Below are positions 8,596 to 15,746 of a stretch of DNA of 64,000 bases, piece by piece; the first letter of the stretch is position 1, and each line of letters opens with the position of its first letter. Below the pieces are notes generated by a model, which had not been told where the DNA came from, did not search any database, and saw only the letters and a program-made list of their open reading frames with translations. This stretch comes from Pseudomonas sivasensis. GTDB lineage: Bacteria > Pseudomonadota > Gammaproteobacteria > Pseudomonadales > Pseudomonadaceae. Position numbers and translations under genes: made by a program. The stretch is from positions 62,001 through 126,000 of the forward strand of contig NZ_JAAOWU010000010.1 of the NCBI RefSeq assembly GCF_013778505.1. The letters are read 5' to 3'.

Positions 8596-10493
8596 TGAGC
8601 CACCTGCGAAGGTCGGCGCAGGTCGAACAACCGCGCCGCTTCATCGGGCAATTGCAACGCGCTGTCACGCTGAGAGCCCGGCTGGCGCTCATCGCGCAGG
8701 TCTTGATAACGCGCCTGGCTGATCCTGGACAGATCCTGACCGCTGCGCACGATGGTCGGGCGCAGGAACACCATCAGGTTGCTCTTGACCTGGGTATCAC
8801 GGCTCCAGCGGAACAACGCGCCCAGATACGGAATATCACGCAGCAGCGGCACGCCGCTGGTCTGGGTGCGCACGCTGTCCTTGATCAGGCCACCGATCAC
8901 AATGATCTCGCCGTCGTCTGCCAGGATCGTGCTTTTCAGGGCCCGCTTATTGGTGATCAGGTCCGAGGAATCAACCCCGGCAACCGCCGGGGCGATATCA
9001 GAGACTTCTTGCGCCACTTCCAGGCGCAGGGTCGAACCTTCGTTGATATACGGCTTAATCTTGAGGCTGATCCCGACGTCTTTGCGCTCCACCGTGGTGA
9101 AGGGATTATCCGCACCACTGCTGTTGGTGGCGTAGGAGCCGGTCTTGAACGGTACGTTCTGGCCGACGATGATTTCAGCTTCCTGGTTATCCAGGGTCAG
9201 CAGGCTTGGCGTCGATAACAGGTTGCTGCGCGTGTTGCTGGCCAGAGCGGACACCAGCGCACCAAAACGGTCGCCGCCCAGTTTGAGCAGAGCGCCTTCC
9301 GGCACAACGGTTTTATCATCGAACTTGAGGGCGCCAAGAATCGGAATGCCGGTACCGGGAAAATTGATAATCCCTTGCCCGCTACCGCTATTGAGCGCCC
9401 ATTGCACGCCGAGCGCCTCGCTGATGTCGCCGCTGACTTCCACGATGGCGGCGTGGATCAACACTTGGGCACGCGGCTGATCCAGTTCACGCACAATGCC
9501 TTCTAGGGTCGCCAGTTGCGTCGCCTCGGCAACTACGACCAAGGCATTCTGGCTTTCATCGGCCCTGACCATAAATGGCGCGGCCGCCGTCGCGTCTTTA
9601 AGGGCCACGATGCCCGGTTGGGATTTCATGCCCTGGCCCATTGAGTCCAATACTTCGGCCAATTGCTTGGCATCGCTGTAGCGCAGGCGGATGACCCGGG
9701 CATTGTCCAGGCGGGCGGGCGTGACGGTATCCAGGCTATGTGCAAGTTGCACCAGACGCTGGCGCGCCGCCGCCGTGCCGACGATCACCAAGCGGTTGCT
9801 ACGTGGATCGGCCAGTACCTGGATGGCACTGTCGGCATTCTGCTTGCCGATGGACGCCTCCATCAGCCGTGCGATGTCCGCCGCCACACCGTGGCGCAAC
9901 TCCACCAGCTCATGGGCATTCTTCGCCCCGGAATCCAGTTGCCGAACGACGTCGCCAATGCGCCGCACGTTACGTGCGGTATCAGTAATCACCAGGGCAT
10001 TGGCGGACACCGAGGGGCCGACGTAGCCGTTGGCTGAAACCAATGGCCGCACCAGCCCCGCCAGATCCGCCGCACTGCTGGCCCCCAATGCGATGACTTG
10101 AGTGACGAACTGTTGCTCAGCCGAGGTGCGCTCATCTGCATTGCTGGCTTGGGTCTTGGCCTGGGTCGCAGGGACAATCAGAAGCTGATCGCCCTGGTCG
10201 ATAACGCTGAAGTCATGGGCGTCGAGGACGCTGTAGAAAAGCCGCCGCACACCCTCGCGATCCAACGCCTGACGGGAGACCACGGTAATGCGCCCTTGGA
10301 TCTTCGGATCGAGGATCACGGTCGTGTCGAGGATCGTCGACATTTCCTCGACCACATCACGCAGCTCGGCGTTGTTCATCGCCAACTGCCAACGCGGTTC
10401 TGCGCCCGTTGAGTGCCCGGTATACAGCATCACACCCAGCATGAGCGCCCCAAAAACACGTACACCGGTACGCCGGGCAATGGAACAGTTCAT
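8592..10493 (-). CDS. gspD: Type II secretion secretin GspD
   Basis: This 633-residue outer-membrane secretin has a signal peptide ending near residue 30 and then N0 (about 35-105), N1, N2 and N3 ring domains. The C-terminal secretin core (about 390-590) contains the VPLLRDIPYLGALFRW motif and FLRPTIVR near its end. A short S-like tail follows. No GspS pilotin gene is nearby, so piloting is either independent or encoded elsewhere. It is translationally coupled to gspC and gspE. The length is close to XcpQ. Confidence 0.96.
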   Translation of the reverse strand: MNCSIARRTGVRVFGALMLGVMLYTGHSTGAEPRWQLAMNNAELRDVVEEMSTILDTTVILDPKIQGRITVVSRQALDREGVRRLFYSVLDAHDFSVIDQGDQLLIVPATQAKTQASNADERTSAEQQFVTQVIALGASSAADLAGLVRPLVSANGYVGPSVSANALVITDTARNVRRIGDVVRQLDSGAKNAHELVELRHGVAADIARLMEASIGKQNADSAIQVLADPRSNRLVIVGTAAARQRLVQLAHSLDTVTPARLDNARVIRLRYSDAKQLAEVLDSMGQGMKSQPGIVALKDATAAAPFMVRADESQNALVVVAEATQLATLEGIVRELDQPRAQVLIHAAIVEVSGDISEALGVQWALNSGSGQGIINFPGTGIPILGALKFDDKTVVPEGALLKLGGDRFGALVSALASNTRSNLLSTPSLLTLDNQEAEIIVGQNVPFKTGSYATNSSGADNPFTTVERKDVGISLKIKPYINEGSTLRLEVAQEVSDIAPAVAGVDSSDLITNKRALKSTILADDGEIIVIGGLIKDSVRTQTSGVPLLRDIPYLGALFRWSRDTQVKSNLMVFLRPTIVRSGQDLSRISQARYQDLRDERQPGSQRDSALQLPDEAARLFDLRRPSQVAQ

Positions 10494-11005
10494 GGACCTG
10501 AATTACTCCTGGGTTGCTCGACCGTAGGCCGCAAATGCACGGCTGGGGACGCCTGACCGTGCGCCTGAGCAGTCGGTAGAAAGCGCCCGCTGGCGGCATG
10601 CAGGCTTAACAATTCCTCACGGCCCTGGCGCCACAACACCACGTGGGCCGCCTCGACACGACGTAGCAGACTGCCTCCGGGCAATCGCTCCCCCGTGCGA
10701 TAGAACCGCGCCCCGTCGGGACTGGCCAGCAAGGCGCGTGAGTCGCTACCGTTGGCGACCACAGTGGCCAACAGCGTCAGCGGTTCTGCGCTGTTCATAA
10801 CGCGGCCTTGGGCGCTCAGTCCAAACACCGTCGCCACTGCCAAGGTGTTGAGCACGGCGTCTGGTGCTGCAGCGGTTTCTGGCGCAGGCAACGTTTGCAC
10901 AGACTGGGTCTGCGCCTGGCGAAACTGCCACTCTTGCCAGGCCAGCGTCACGCCATAGCCAAAGGGCACCATCAGAAACAGCGCCCGCAATACAGCCGGC
11001 CTCAT
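10490..11005 (-). CDS. gspC: Short type II secretion protein GspC
   Basis: This 171-residue protein is the first gene of the T2SS operon. It has a short cytoplasmic end, one transmembrane helix (about residues 6-24) and a homology-region (HR) domain at about 55-135 (VATVFGLSAQGR, then ARFYRTGERLPGG). It lacks the C-terminal PDZ or coiled-coil domain of classical GspC/XcpP and ends in a Pro/Ser-rich tail. GspC links the inner platform to the N0 domain of GspD and helps choose substrates. The HR domain and position support the call, while the missing PDZ makes the exact family (GspC versus a PilP-like protein) less certain. Confidence 0.8.
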   Translation of the reverse strand: MRPAVLRALFLMVPFGYGVTLAWQEWQFRQAQTQSVQTLPAPETAAAPDAVLNTLAVATVFGLSAQGRVMNSAEPLTLLATVVANGSDSRALLASPDGARFYRTGERLPGGSLLRRVEAAHVVLWRQGREELLSLHAASGRFLPTAQAHGQASPAVHLRPTVEQPRSNSGP

Positions 11006-11144
11006 AACGCCCTCATTGGTAGCGCCTTAGTGAAAATCGAATCCTGAAAACAAATGACGCCAGGCAACAGCGCCAGCAATAGATTGGCCAGACGAATAAC
11101 GCCCAGACGCAACTAAAGCGATACATTCAAATAAAAGTACTCAT
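11006..11144 (-). promoter_or_regulatory. Probable promoter region of the gspC-M operon
   Basis: These 139 bases lie between the gbpA terminator and the gspC start, on the same strand. Because a strong terminator closes gbpA, the T2SS operon needs its own promoter here or depends on read-through. The stretch next to the terminator is AT-rich on the minus strand, but I do not see a clear consensus pair of -35 and -10 boxes. Confidence 0.4.
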
Positions 11145-11184
11145 AAGAAAAATACCCAGGCGAGTTTGAATAAACTCGCCTGGG
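11145..11184 (-). terminator. Rho-independent terminator of gbpA
   Basis: A perfect 13-base-pair stem (CCCAGGCGAGTTT paired with AAACTCGCCTGGG) with a four-base loop spans 11155-11184. On the minus strand it is followed by TATTTTTCT. It starts 18 bases after the gbpA stop and separates gbpA from the downstream gspC-M operon. Confidence 0.92.
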
Positions 11185-11201
11185 CTTATAACGCTACAGG
11201 G

Positions 11202-12662
11202 TCAGAGTTGATCCCAGGCTGTCTGCCAGTGGTGACCTACACCTGGTTCAAAGCCGTTAGCCGTTGGAAGGTATTGTTTGCAGTAACCCGAGGCAGGGAA
11301 CGGTTTGCACTCATAAACTTCGCCGGTTTGCGTATGCAATACACGGGTGCCCGCCTCGTAACTTGCCAGGCCTTGAGGGAACACAAAGTGATAGTCCTTC
11401 GCCCCGCCTTCACCCGTCAGGTTGACCGGTTGGGTGTCCTGGCGCGTTGTACGGCCATCCACAGTGGTTCCCAACAGAGTCAGGTGATGGGTGCCAGGCT
11501 CACTACGCACATCCATTTCCAGCCAGGTACTGTCGCCCTGGGCGAGGGTCTTGATGGTGCCCACCGGCTTGTTGCTGGCGTTGAACAGGGTGGCTTCGAC
11601 ATTCATGTCGCGGTTGGCAATCATGGCCAAACGCACCTTGGCGCGCCCCTTGTCCAGCACGTACTCGGGAGCGATCGCCGACAAAGCCATTCGCGCTTGG
11701 GTATCCTCCCTGACGTCCAGCGTCAGTTCATAACGAATCACACCGCTGTCTTTCTGAGCAAACAGGTTGTTATTGCCTTTGACCGGCGCAATAACGCCCT
11801 GCTCGTCGCGAATACCCGCTTGAATCAGGGTCTGGGACTGGTTGATGCTTTCCGCCAGCTTGAACGCCCAGTTCTGCGGTTGGCCTTCCTCAGCATTGTC
11901 GATAGTGACTTCTACCGAATAGGCCGCGCTTTCACCGGTGGCGGTGAATGCGCGTGCCTTGACCTTGTCACCCACCAGCAAGGTCGCCGATGGCGTGATA
12001 CTGCCCACGGCACTCCAACCGCCCGGCAACTCGGGTTCGGCAAGGATATTGACATCGACCACGTTGTAGAACGCCGCGTCGGTGTCACCGACGGTCCAGA
12101 TGCCCAGGATCACATGCGGACCGTTCTTATCCTGAGGGATCACACAGGCATGCTTGTCGCCGCTGACCGGCAGGACGTTCCCACCGTCCACGACACAGAA
12201 TGGCGTGCCTTCGAACGAGGCGCGCTTAAGCGGCTCGTTCGGGTTCCAGCCATTGCGGGTAATGAAATACTCATGTTTGGTGGCTGGGTGTGCCGCAGTG
12301 TATGTCCAGTCGAAATTGATGTTTCTGTCCTTGATTTCGGTCTGGTGCCAACGGTTCGCGGATTGGGCGTCCATGGCCGAGAACAGGCCAATACCGCCGC
12401 TGGCGATCTTACCGTCGACCGGCCCCTGCAACGGCGCGCCCCCGACACCGGCCGGAAACCCCTTGAAGGTTTCACCGACACTTTGCGGCTCGTATTGTGC
12501 ACCGCCGCAGTCCTTGTTCAGGCCTTTCTGGCACTGGAAGGCGCGTGAAGGTGGATCATTCAGATAACCATGAGCCTGTGCACTCTGAGCAGGTATCAAC
12601 AATGCACTTAACAACGCTAGCGAAGAAACACCGCCCCAGCGCGACAGGTCCTTTTTAATCAT
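11202..12662 (-). CDS. gbpA: GbpA-type lytic polysaccharide monooxygenase (AA10), secreted chitin-binding protein
   Basis: This 486-residue secreted protein has the same overall length and layout as Vibrio cholerae GbpA. A signal peptide ends in AQSAQA, exposing His31 as the mature N-terminus. With His125 (TYTAAH) it makes the copper histidine brace of AA10 oxygenases, which oxidatively cleave chitin. The conserved GGAQYEPQSV and FYNVVDVN segments are present. GbpA domains 2 and 3 follow (about 205-405), and a small C-terminal chitin-binding module ends the protein (GEVYECKPFPASGYCKQYLP). Such proteins (GbpA, P. aeruginosa CbpD) leave the cell by type II secretion, and the next operon encodes a T2SS, so cargo and machine are probably paired. 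Chitin itself as the substrate is inferred. Confidence 0.95.
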   Translation of the reverse strand: MIKKDLSRWGGVSSLALLSALLIPAQSAQAHGYLNDPPSRAFQCQKGLNKDCGGAQYEPQSVGETFKGFPAGVGGAPLQGPVDGKIASGGIGLFSAMDAQSANRWHQTEIKDRNINFDWTYTAAHPATKHEYFITRNGWNPNEPLKRASFEGTPFCVVDGGNVLPVSGDKHACVIPQDKNGPHVILGIWTVGDTDAAFYNVVDVNILAEPELPGGWSAVGSITPSATLLVGDKVKARAFTATGESAAYSVEVTIDNAEEGQPQNWAFKLAESINQSQTLIQAGIRDEQGVIAPVKGNNNLFAQKDSGVIRYELTLDVREDTQARMALSAIAPEYVLDKGRAKVRLAMIANRDMNVEATLFNASNKPVGTIKTLAQGDSTWLEMDVRSEPGTHHLTLLGTTVDGRTTRQDTQPVNLTGEGGAKDYHFVFPQGLASYEAGTRVLHTQTGEVYECKPFPASGYCKQYLPTANGFEPGVGHHWQTAWDQL

Positions 12663-12841
12663 TAAATTCGAGCCCTACTTAACCAGACAATAAAACCCAC
12701 ATCCGAAAATATGGAATACGTTTTTCAAGGTTTTTGTACTACGAGCGGGGCCGAATTCTACGGATATAGAAATTAATTAATGTAGGAATAGTTGAATAGT
12801 ACTAATTGAAATTTCCCAAAAAGGAAAAGCACCACATTTAA

Positions 12842-12857
12842 GTAGGAACACTCCTAC
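12842..12857. promoter_or_regulatory. Palindromic candidate operator upstream of gbpA
   Basis: The sequence GTAGGA-ACAC-TCCTAC is a perfect inverted repeat with six-base arms, about 180 bases ahead of the gbpA start. Its central 14 bases match the enteric RcsAB box (TAAGAATATTCCTA) at 11 of 14 positions. A direct copy of one half (GTAGGAA) lies at 12782. The binding protein is unknown. Confidence 0.4.
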
Positions 12858-12941
12858 ATAACAAAAGATTTAAACGCACTATGGCCAAGCGATAAAAAAT
12901 CCGCCTAGCCATTCACAGTTCATTCAGGTTGTTAGCGACAA

Positions 12942-12971
12942 CATCACCCTCTTAATTGGAAGAAGGTGATG
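12942..12971 (-). terminator. Stem-loop after hemE
   Basis: A 12-base stem with one G-T pair (CATCACCCTCTT against AAGAAGGTGATG) and a six-base loop begins 17 bases beyond the hemE stop. It lacks a clear U-run, so it may be a weak terminator or a 3'-end stabiliser. Confidence 0.4.
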
Positions 12972-12987
12972 AAGTAAAACAGGGAAA

Positions 12988-14055
12988 CTACACGTGATAT
13001 TGCGCGGACAACTCATGCACCGCTTGCAGGAAAGCGCCAGCGTGTTCCGGGTTCACTTCCGGCGTAATGCCATGACCCAGGTTAAACACGTGCCCGGTAC
13101 CCTTGCCATAGCTGGCCAGGATGCGGCCGACTTCGGCGCGGATCGCTTCCGGCTTGGCGTACAGCACGGTCGGGTCCATGTTGCCTTGCAGCGCGACGCG
13201 GTTGCCCACGCGCTGGCGGGCTTCACCGAGGTCGCACGTCCAGTCCAGGCCTAATGCATCAGCGCCGGCGTCGGCGATGCTTTCCAGCCACAGGCCACCG
13301 CCCTTGGTGAACATGATGACCGGCACTTTGCGGCCCTCGTGCTCACGTATCAGGCCGCTGACGATCTTGCGCATGTAGGCCAGGGAGAACTCCTGGTACG
13401 CCGCCGCCGACAGGTTGCCGCCCCAGGTATCGAAAATCTGTACCGCTTGCGCACCGGCCATAATCTGGCCGTTGAGGTAAGACGTGACCGACTGGGCCAG
13501 CTTGTCCAGCAGCAGGTGCATGGCTTGAGGGTTGTCGTAGAGCATCGCCTTGGTCTTGCGGAAGTCTTTCGACGAGCCGCCTTCGACCATGTAGGTGGCC
13601 AGGGTCCAAGGGCTGCCCGAGAAGCCGATCAGTGGCACACGGCCGTTCAGCTCGCGGCGGATAGTGCTGACGGCGTCCATCACGTAGCCGAGGTCTTTGT
13701 GCGGATCAGGGATCGGCAAGGCTTCGATATCGGCCAGGGTGCTGACGACTTTCTTGAAACGCGGGCCTTCGCCGGTCTCGAAGTACAGGCCTTGGCCCAT
13801 TGCATCAGGGATGGTGAGGATGTCGGAAAAGAGGATGGCCGCGTCCAGTTGAGGGTAGCGGTCCAGCGGCTGCAGGGTGACTTCGCAGGCGAACTCCGGG
13901 TTCATGCACAGGCTCATGAAATCGCCGGCGTGGGCGCGACTGGCGCGGTATTCCGGCAGGTAGCGACCGGCTTGACGCATCATCCACACAGGGGTGACGT
14001 CCACGGGTTGCTTGAGCAGGGCACGAAGGAAACGGTCGTTCTTGAGGGCAGTCAT
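12988..14055 (-). CDS. hemE: Uroporphyrinogen decarboxylase
   Basis: This 355-residue cytosolic enzyme converts uroporphyrinogen III to coproporphyrinogen III by four decarboxylations in heme synthesis. The family signatures are all visible: the N-terminal PVWMMRQAGRYLPEYR with the substrate-binding Arg residues, ILFSDILTIPDAMG with the catalytic Asp, and GFSGSPWTLATYMVEG in the middle. The length is normal. It lies downstream of gltBD on the same strand, separated by a terminator and a REPIN, so it is probably transcribed separately. Confidence 0.98.
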   Translation of the reverse strand: MTALKNDRFLRALLKQPVDVTPVWMMRQAGRYLPEYRASRAHAGDFMSLCMNPEFACEVTLQPLDRYPQLDAAILFSDILTIPDAMGQGLYFETGEGPRFKKVVSTLADIEALPIPDPHKDLGYVMDAVSTIRRELNGRVPLIGFSGSPWTLATYMVEGGSSKDFRKTKAMLYDNPQAMHLLLDKLAQSVTSYLNGQIMAGAQAVQIFDTWGGNLSAAAYQEFSLAYMRKIVSGLIREHEGRKVPVIMFTKGGGLWLESIADAGADALGLDWTCDLGEARQRVGNRVALQGNMDPTVLYAKPEAIRAEVGRILASYGKGTGHVFNLGHGITPEVNPEHAGAFLQAVHELSAQYHV

Positions 14056-14102
14056 GTCGGCATCCGCAAAAAAAGTGCGGGCATTTTCTCAGAGCGCGAC
14101 GC

Positions 14103-14130
14103 AAAAGGCACGGCAAGAGCGGTGCCTTTT
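14103..14130 (-). terminator. Stem-loop terminator between gltD and hemE
   Basis: A nine-base stem (AAAAGGCAC against GTGCCTTTT) with a ten-base loop and flanking A and T tracts can stop transcription. It lies after the REPIN that follows gltD and just ahead of hemE. Confidence 0.6.
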
Positions 14131-14175
14131 GTCTATCGGGTCAATTTGTCGCGGACATGGAAGCGCTGCAAAACC

Positions 14176-14268
14176 AATGTGGGAGGGGGCTTGCACCCGA
14201 TAGCGGTGTGTCAGTCTCAGTATCTGTCACTGAACCACCGCTATCGGGGGCAAGCCCCCTCCCACATT
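14176..14268. repeat. REPIN (inverted REP doublet), copy 1
   Basis: Two inverted REP sequences flank a central spacer: AATGTGGGAGGGGGCTTGC on the left and its reverse complement, ending CCCTCCCACATTT, on the right. The left copy carries one change (GCACCCGAT instead of GCCCCCGAT). It lies in the gltD-hemE spacer. This family is mobilised in trans by RAYT transposases; none is in the window. Confidence 0.93.
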
Positions 14269-14295
14269 TTTGACCGCACTTCAGCCTGAAATGGG

Positions 14296-15714
14296 TTAGA
14301 CGTTCAGGTAGTCCAGGATCCCTTCGGCGGCATTGCGGCCTTCGAAGATCGCGGTCACCACCAGGTCAGACCCGCGTACCATGTCGCCACCGGCAAAGAT
14401 TTTCGGGTTGCTGGTCTGGTGCTTGTACTGGCCTTGTTCCGGGGCTACCACACGGCCCTGGCTGTCGGTTTGGATCTCGAACTGCTCGAACCACGGCGCC
14501 GGGCTTGGGCGGAAACCGAAGGCGATGACCACGGCGTCGGCCGGGATGATCTCTTCGGAACCCGGGATCGGCTCGGGGCTGCGACGGCCACGGGCGTCCG
14601 GTTCGCCGAGACGGGTCTCGACCACCTTCACACCTTCGACACGGTCTTCACCGACGATCGCAATCGGCTGACGGTTATAGAGGAATTTCACGCCTTCTTC
14701 CTTAGCGTTCTTCACCTCTTTGCGCGAACCCGGCATGTTGGCTTCGTCACGGCGATACGCGCAGGTCACCGACTTGGCGCCCTGACGAATCGAGGTACGG
14801 TTGCAGTCCATCGCGGTGTCGCCACCGCCGAGTACCACGACCTTCTTGCCTTTCATGTCGACGAAATCTTCCGGCGACTTTTCAAAGCCCAGGTTGCGGT
14901 TGACGTTTGCGATCAGGAAGTCGAGCGCGTCATACACGCCAGGCAGATCCTCACCGGCAAAGCCGCCCTTCATGTAGGTGTAAGTACCCATGCCCATGAA
15001 CACGGCATCGTATTCGGCGAGCAGTTGCTCCATGGTGATGTCTTTGCCGATTTCGGTATTGAGGCGGAACTCGATACCCATGCCGGTGAACACTTCACGA
15101 CGGTGGCTCAGTACGGTTTTTTCCAGCTTGAACTCGGGGATACCGAAGGTCAGCAGGCCACCGATTTCCGGGTTCTTGTCGAACACCACCGGGGTCACGC
15201 CGCCACGCACCAGCACGTCGGCACAGCCAAGGCCCGCCGGGCCCGCACCGATGATCGCCACGCGCTTGCCGGTCGGCTTGACCTTGGACATGTCCGGGCG
15301 CCAGCCCATGGCGAACGCGGTGTCAGTGATGTACTTCTCCACCGAACCGATGGTCACCGCACCGAAGCCGTCGTTCAGGGTGCAGGCACCCTCACACAGA
15401 CGGTCCTGCGGGCACACCCGGCCGCAGACTTCCGGCAGGGTGTTGGTCTGGTGCGACAGCTCGGCGGCGGCGAGGATGTTGCCCTCGGCCACCAATTTCA
15501 GCCAGTTGGGAATGAAGTTGTGCACCGGGCACTTCCATTCGCAATACGGGTTACCGCACCCCAGGCAGCGATGGGCCTGGTCGGCCGAGTGCTGGGGTTT
15601 GAAGGGTTCGTAGATTTCCACGAACTCTTTCTTGCGTTGACGCAACAGTTTCTTCTTCGGATCTTTGCGCCCGACATCGATGAACTGGAAGTCGTTATTC
15701 AGACGTTCAGCCAT
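14296..15714 (-). CDS. gltD: Glutamate synthase [NADPH] small subunit
   Basis: This 472-residue flavoprotein passes electrons from NADPH to the large subunit for conversion of glutamine and 2-oxoglutarate to glutamate. N-terminal cysteine clusters (HRCLGCGNPYCEWKCPVHN and CGRVCPQDRLCEGAC) bind two 4Fe-4S centres. An FAD-binding GAGPAGLGCADVL motif and an NADPH-binding VVLGGGDTAMDC motif follow. It is 32 bases downstream of gltB in one operon. Length and domains are standard. Confidence 0.98.
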   Translation of the reverse strand: MAERLNNDFQFIDVGRKDPKKKLLRQRKKEFVEIYEPFKPQHSADQAHRCLGCGNPYCEWKCPVHNFIPNWLKLVAEGNILAAAELSHQTNTLPEVCGRVCPQDRLCEGACTLNDGFGAVTIGSVEKYITDTAFAMGWRPDMSKVKPTGKRVAIIGAGPAGLGCADVLVRGGVTPVVFDKNPEIGGLLTFGIPEFKLEKTVLSHRREVFTGMGIEFRLNTEIGKDITMEQLLAEYDAVFMGMGTYTYMKGGFAGEDLPGVYDALDFLIANVNRNLGFEKSPEDFVDMKGKKVVVLGGGDTAMDCNRTSIRQGAKSVTCAYRRDEANMPGSRKEVKNAKEEGVKFLYNRQPIAIVGEDRVEGVKVVETRLGEPDARGRRSPEPIPGSEEIIPADAVVIAFGFRPSPAPWFEQFEIQTDSQGRVVAPEQGQYKHQTSNPKIFAGGDMVRGSDLVVTAIFEGRNAAEGILDYLNV

Positions 15715-15746
15715 GTTAAAACCTCATCAAACTCTTCAGGCGCATA

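Larger units (their letters stand above)
12663..12987 (-). promoter_or_regulatory. AT-rich upstream region of gbpA
   Basis: These 325 bases hold no gene. They are much more AT-rich than their surroundings and must carry the gbpA promoter. Visible elements are a palindrome at 12842-12857, a second GTAGGAA half-site at 12782-12788, and a stem-loop near the hemE stop at 12942-12971. AT-rich spacing with repeated half-sites suggests control by a dedicated regulator or a silencer such as MvaT; this is inference. Confidence 0.5.

Noticed and set aside
14176..14268. REP hairpins considered as rho-independent terminators
   Set aside because: They recur as the same family at six places with paired inverted units, so they are REPINs; a termination effect is possible but secondary.
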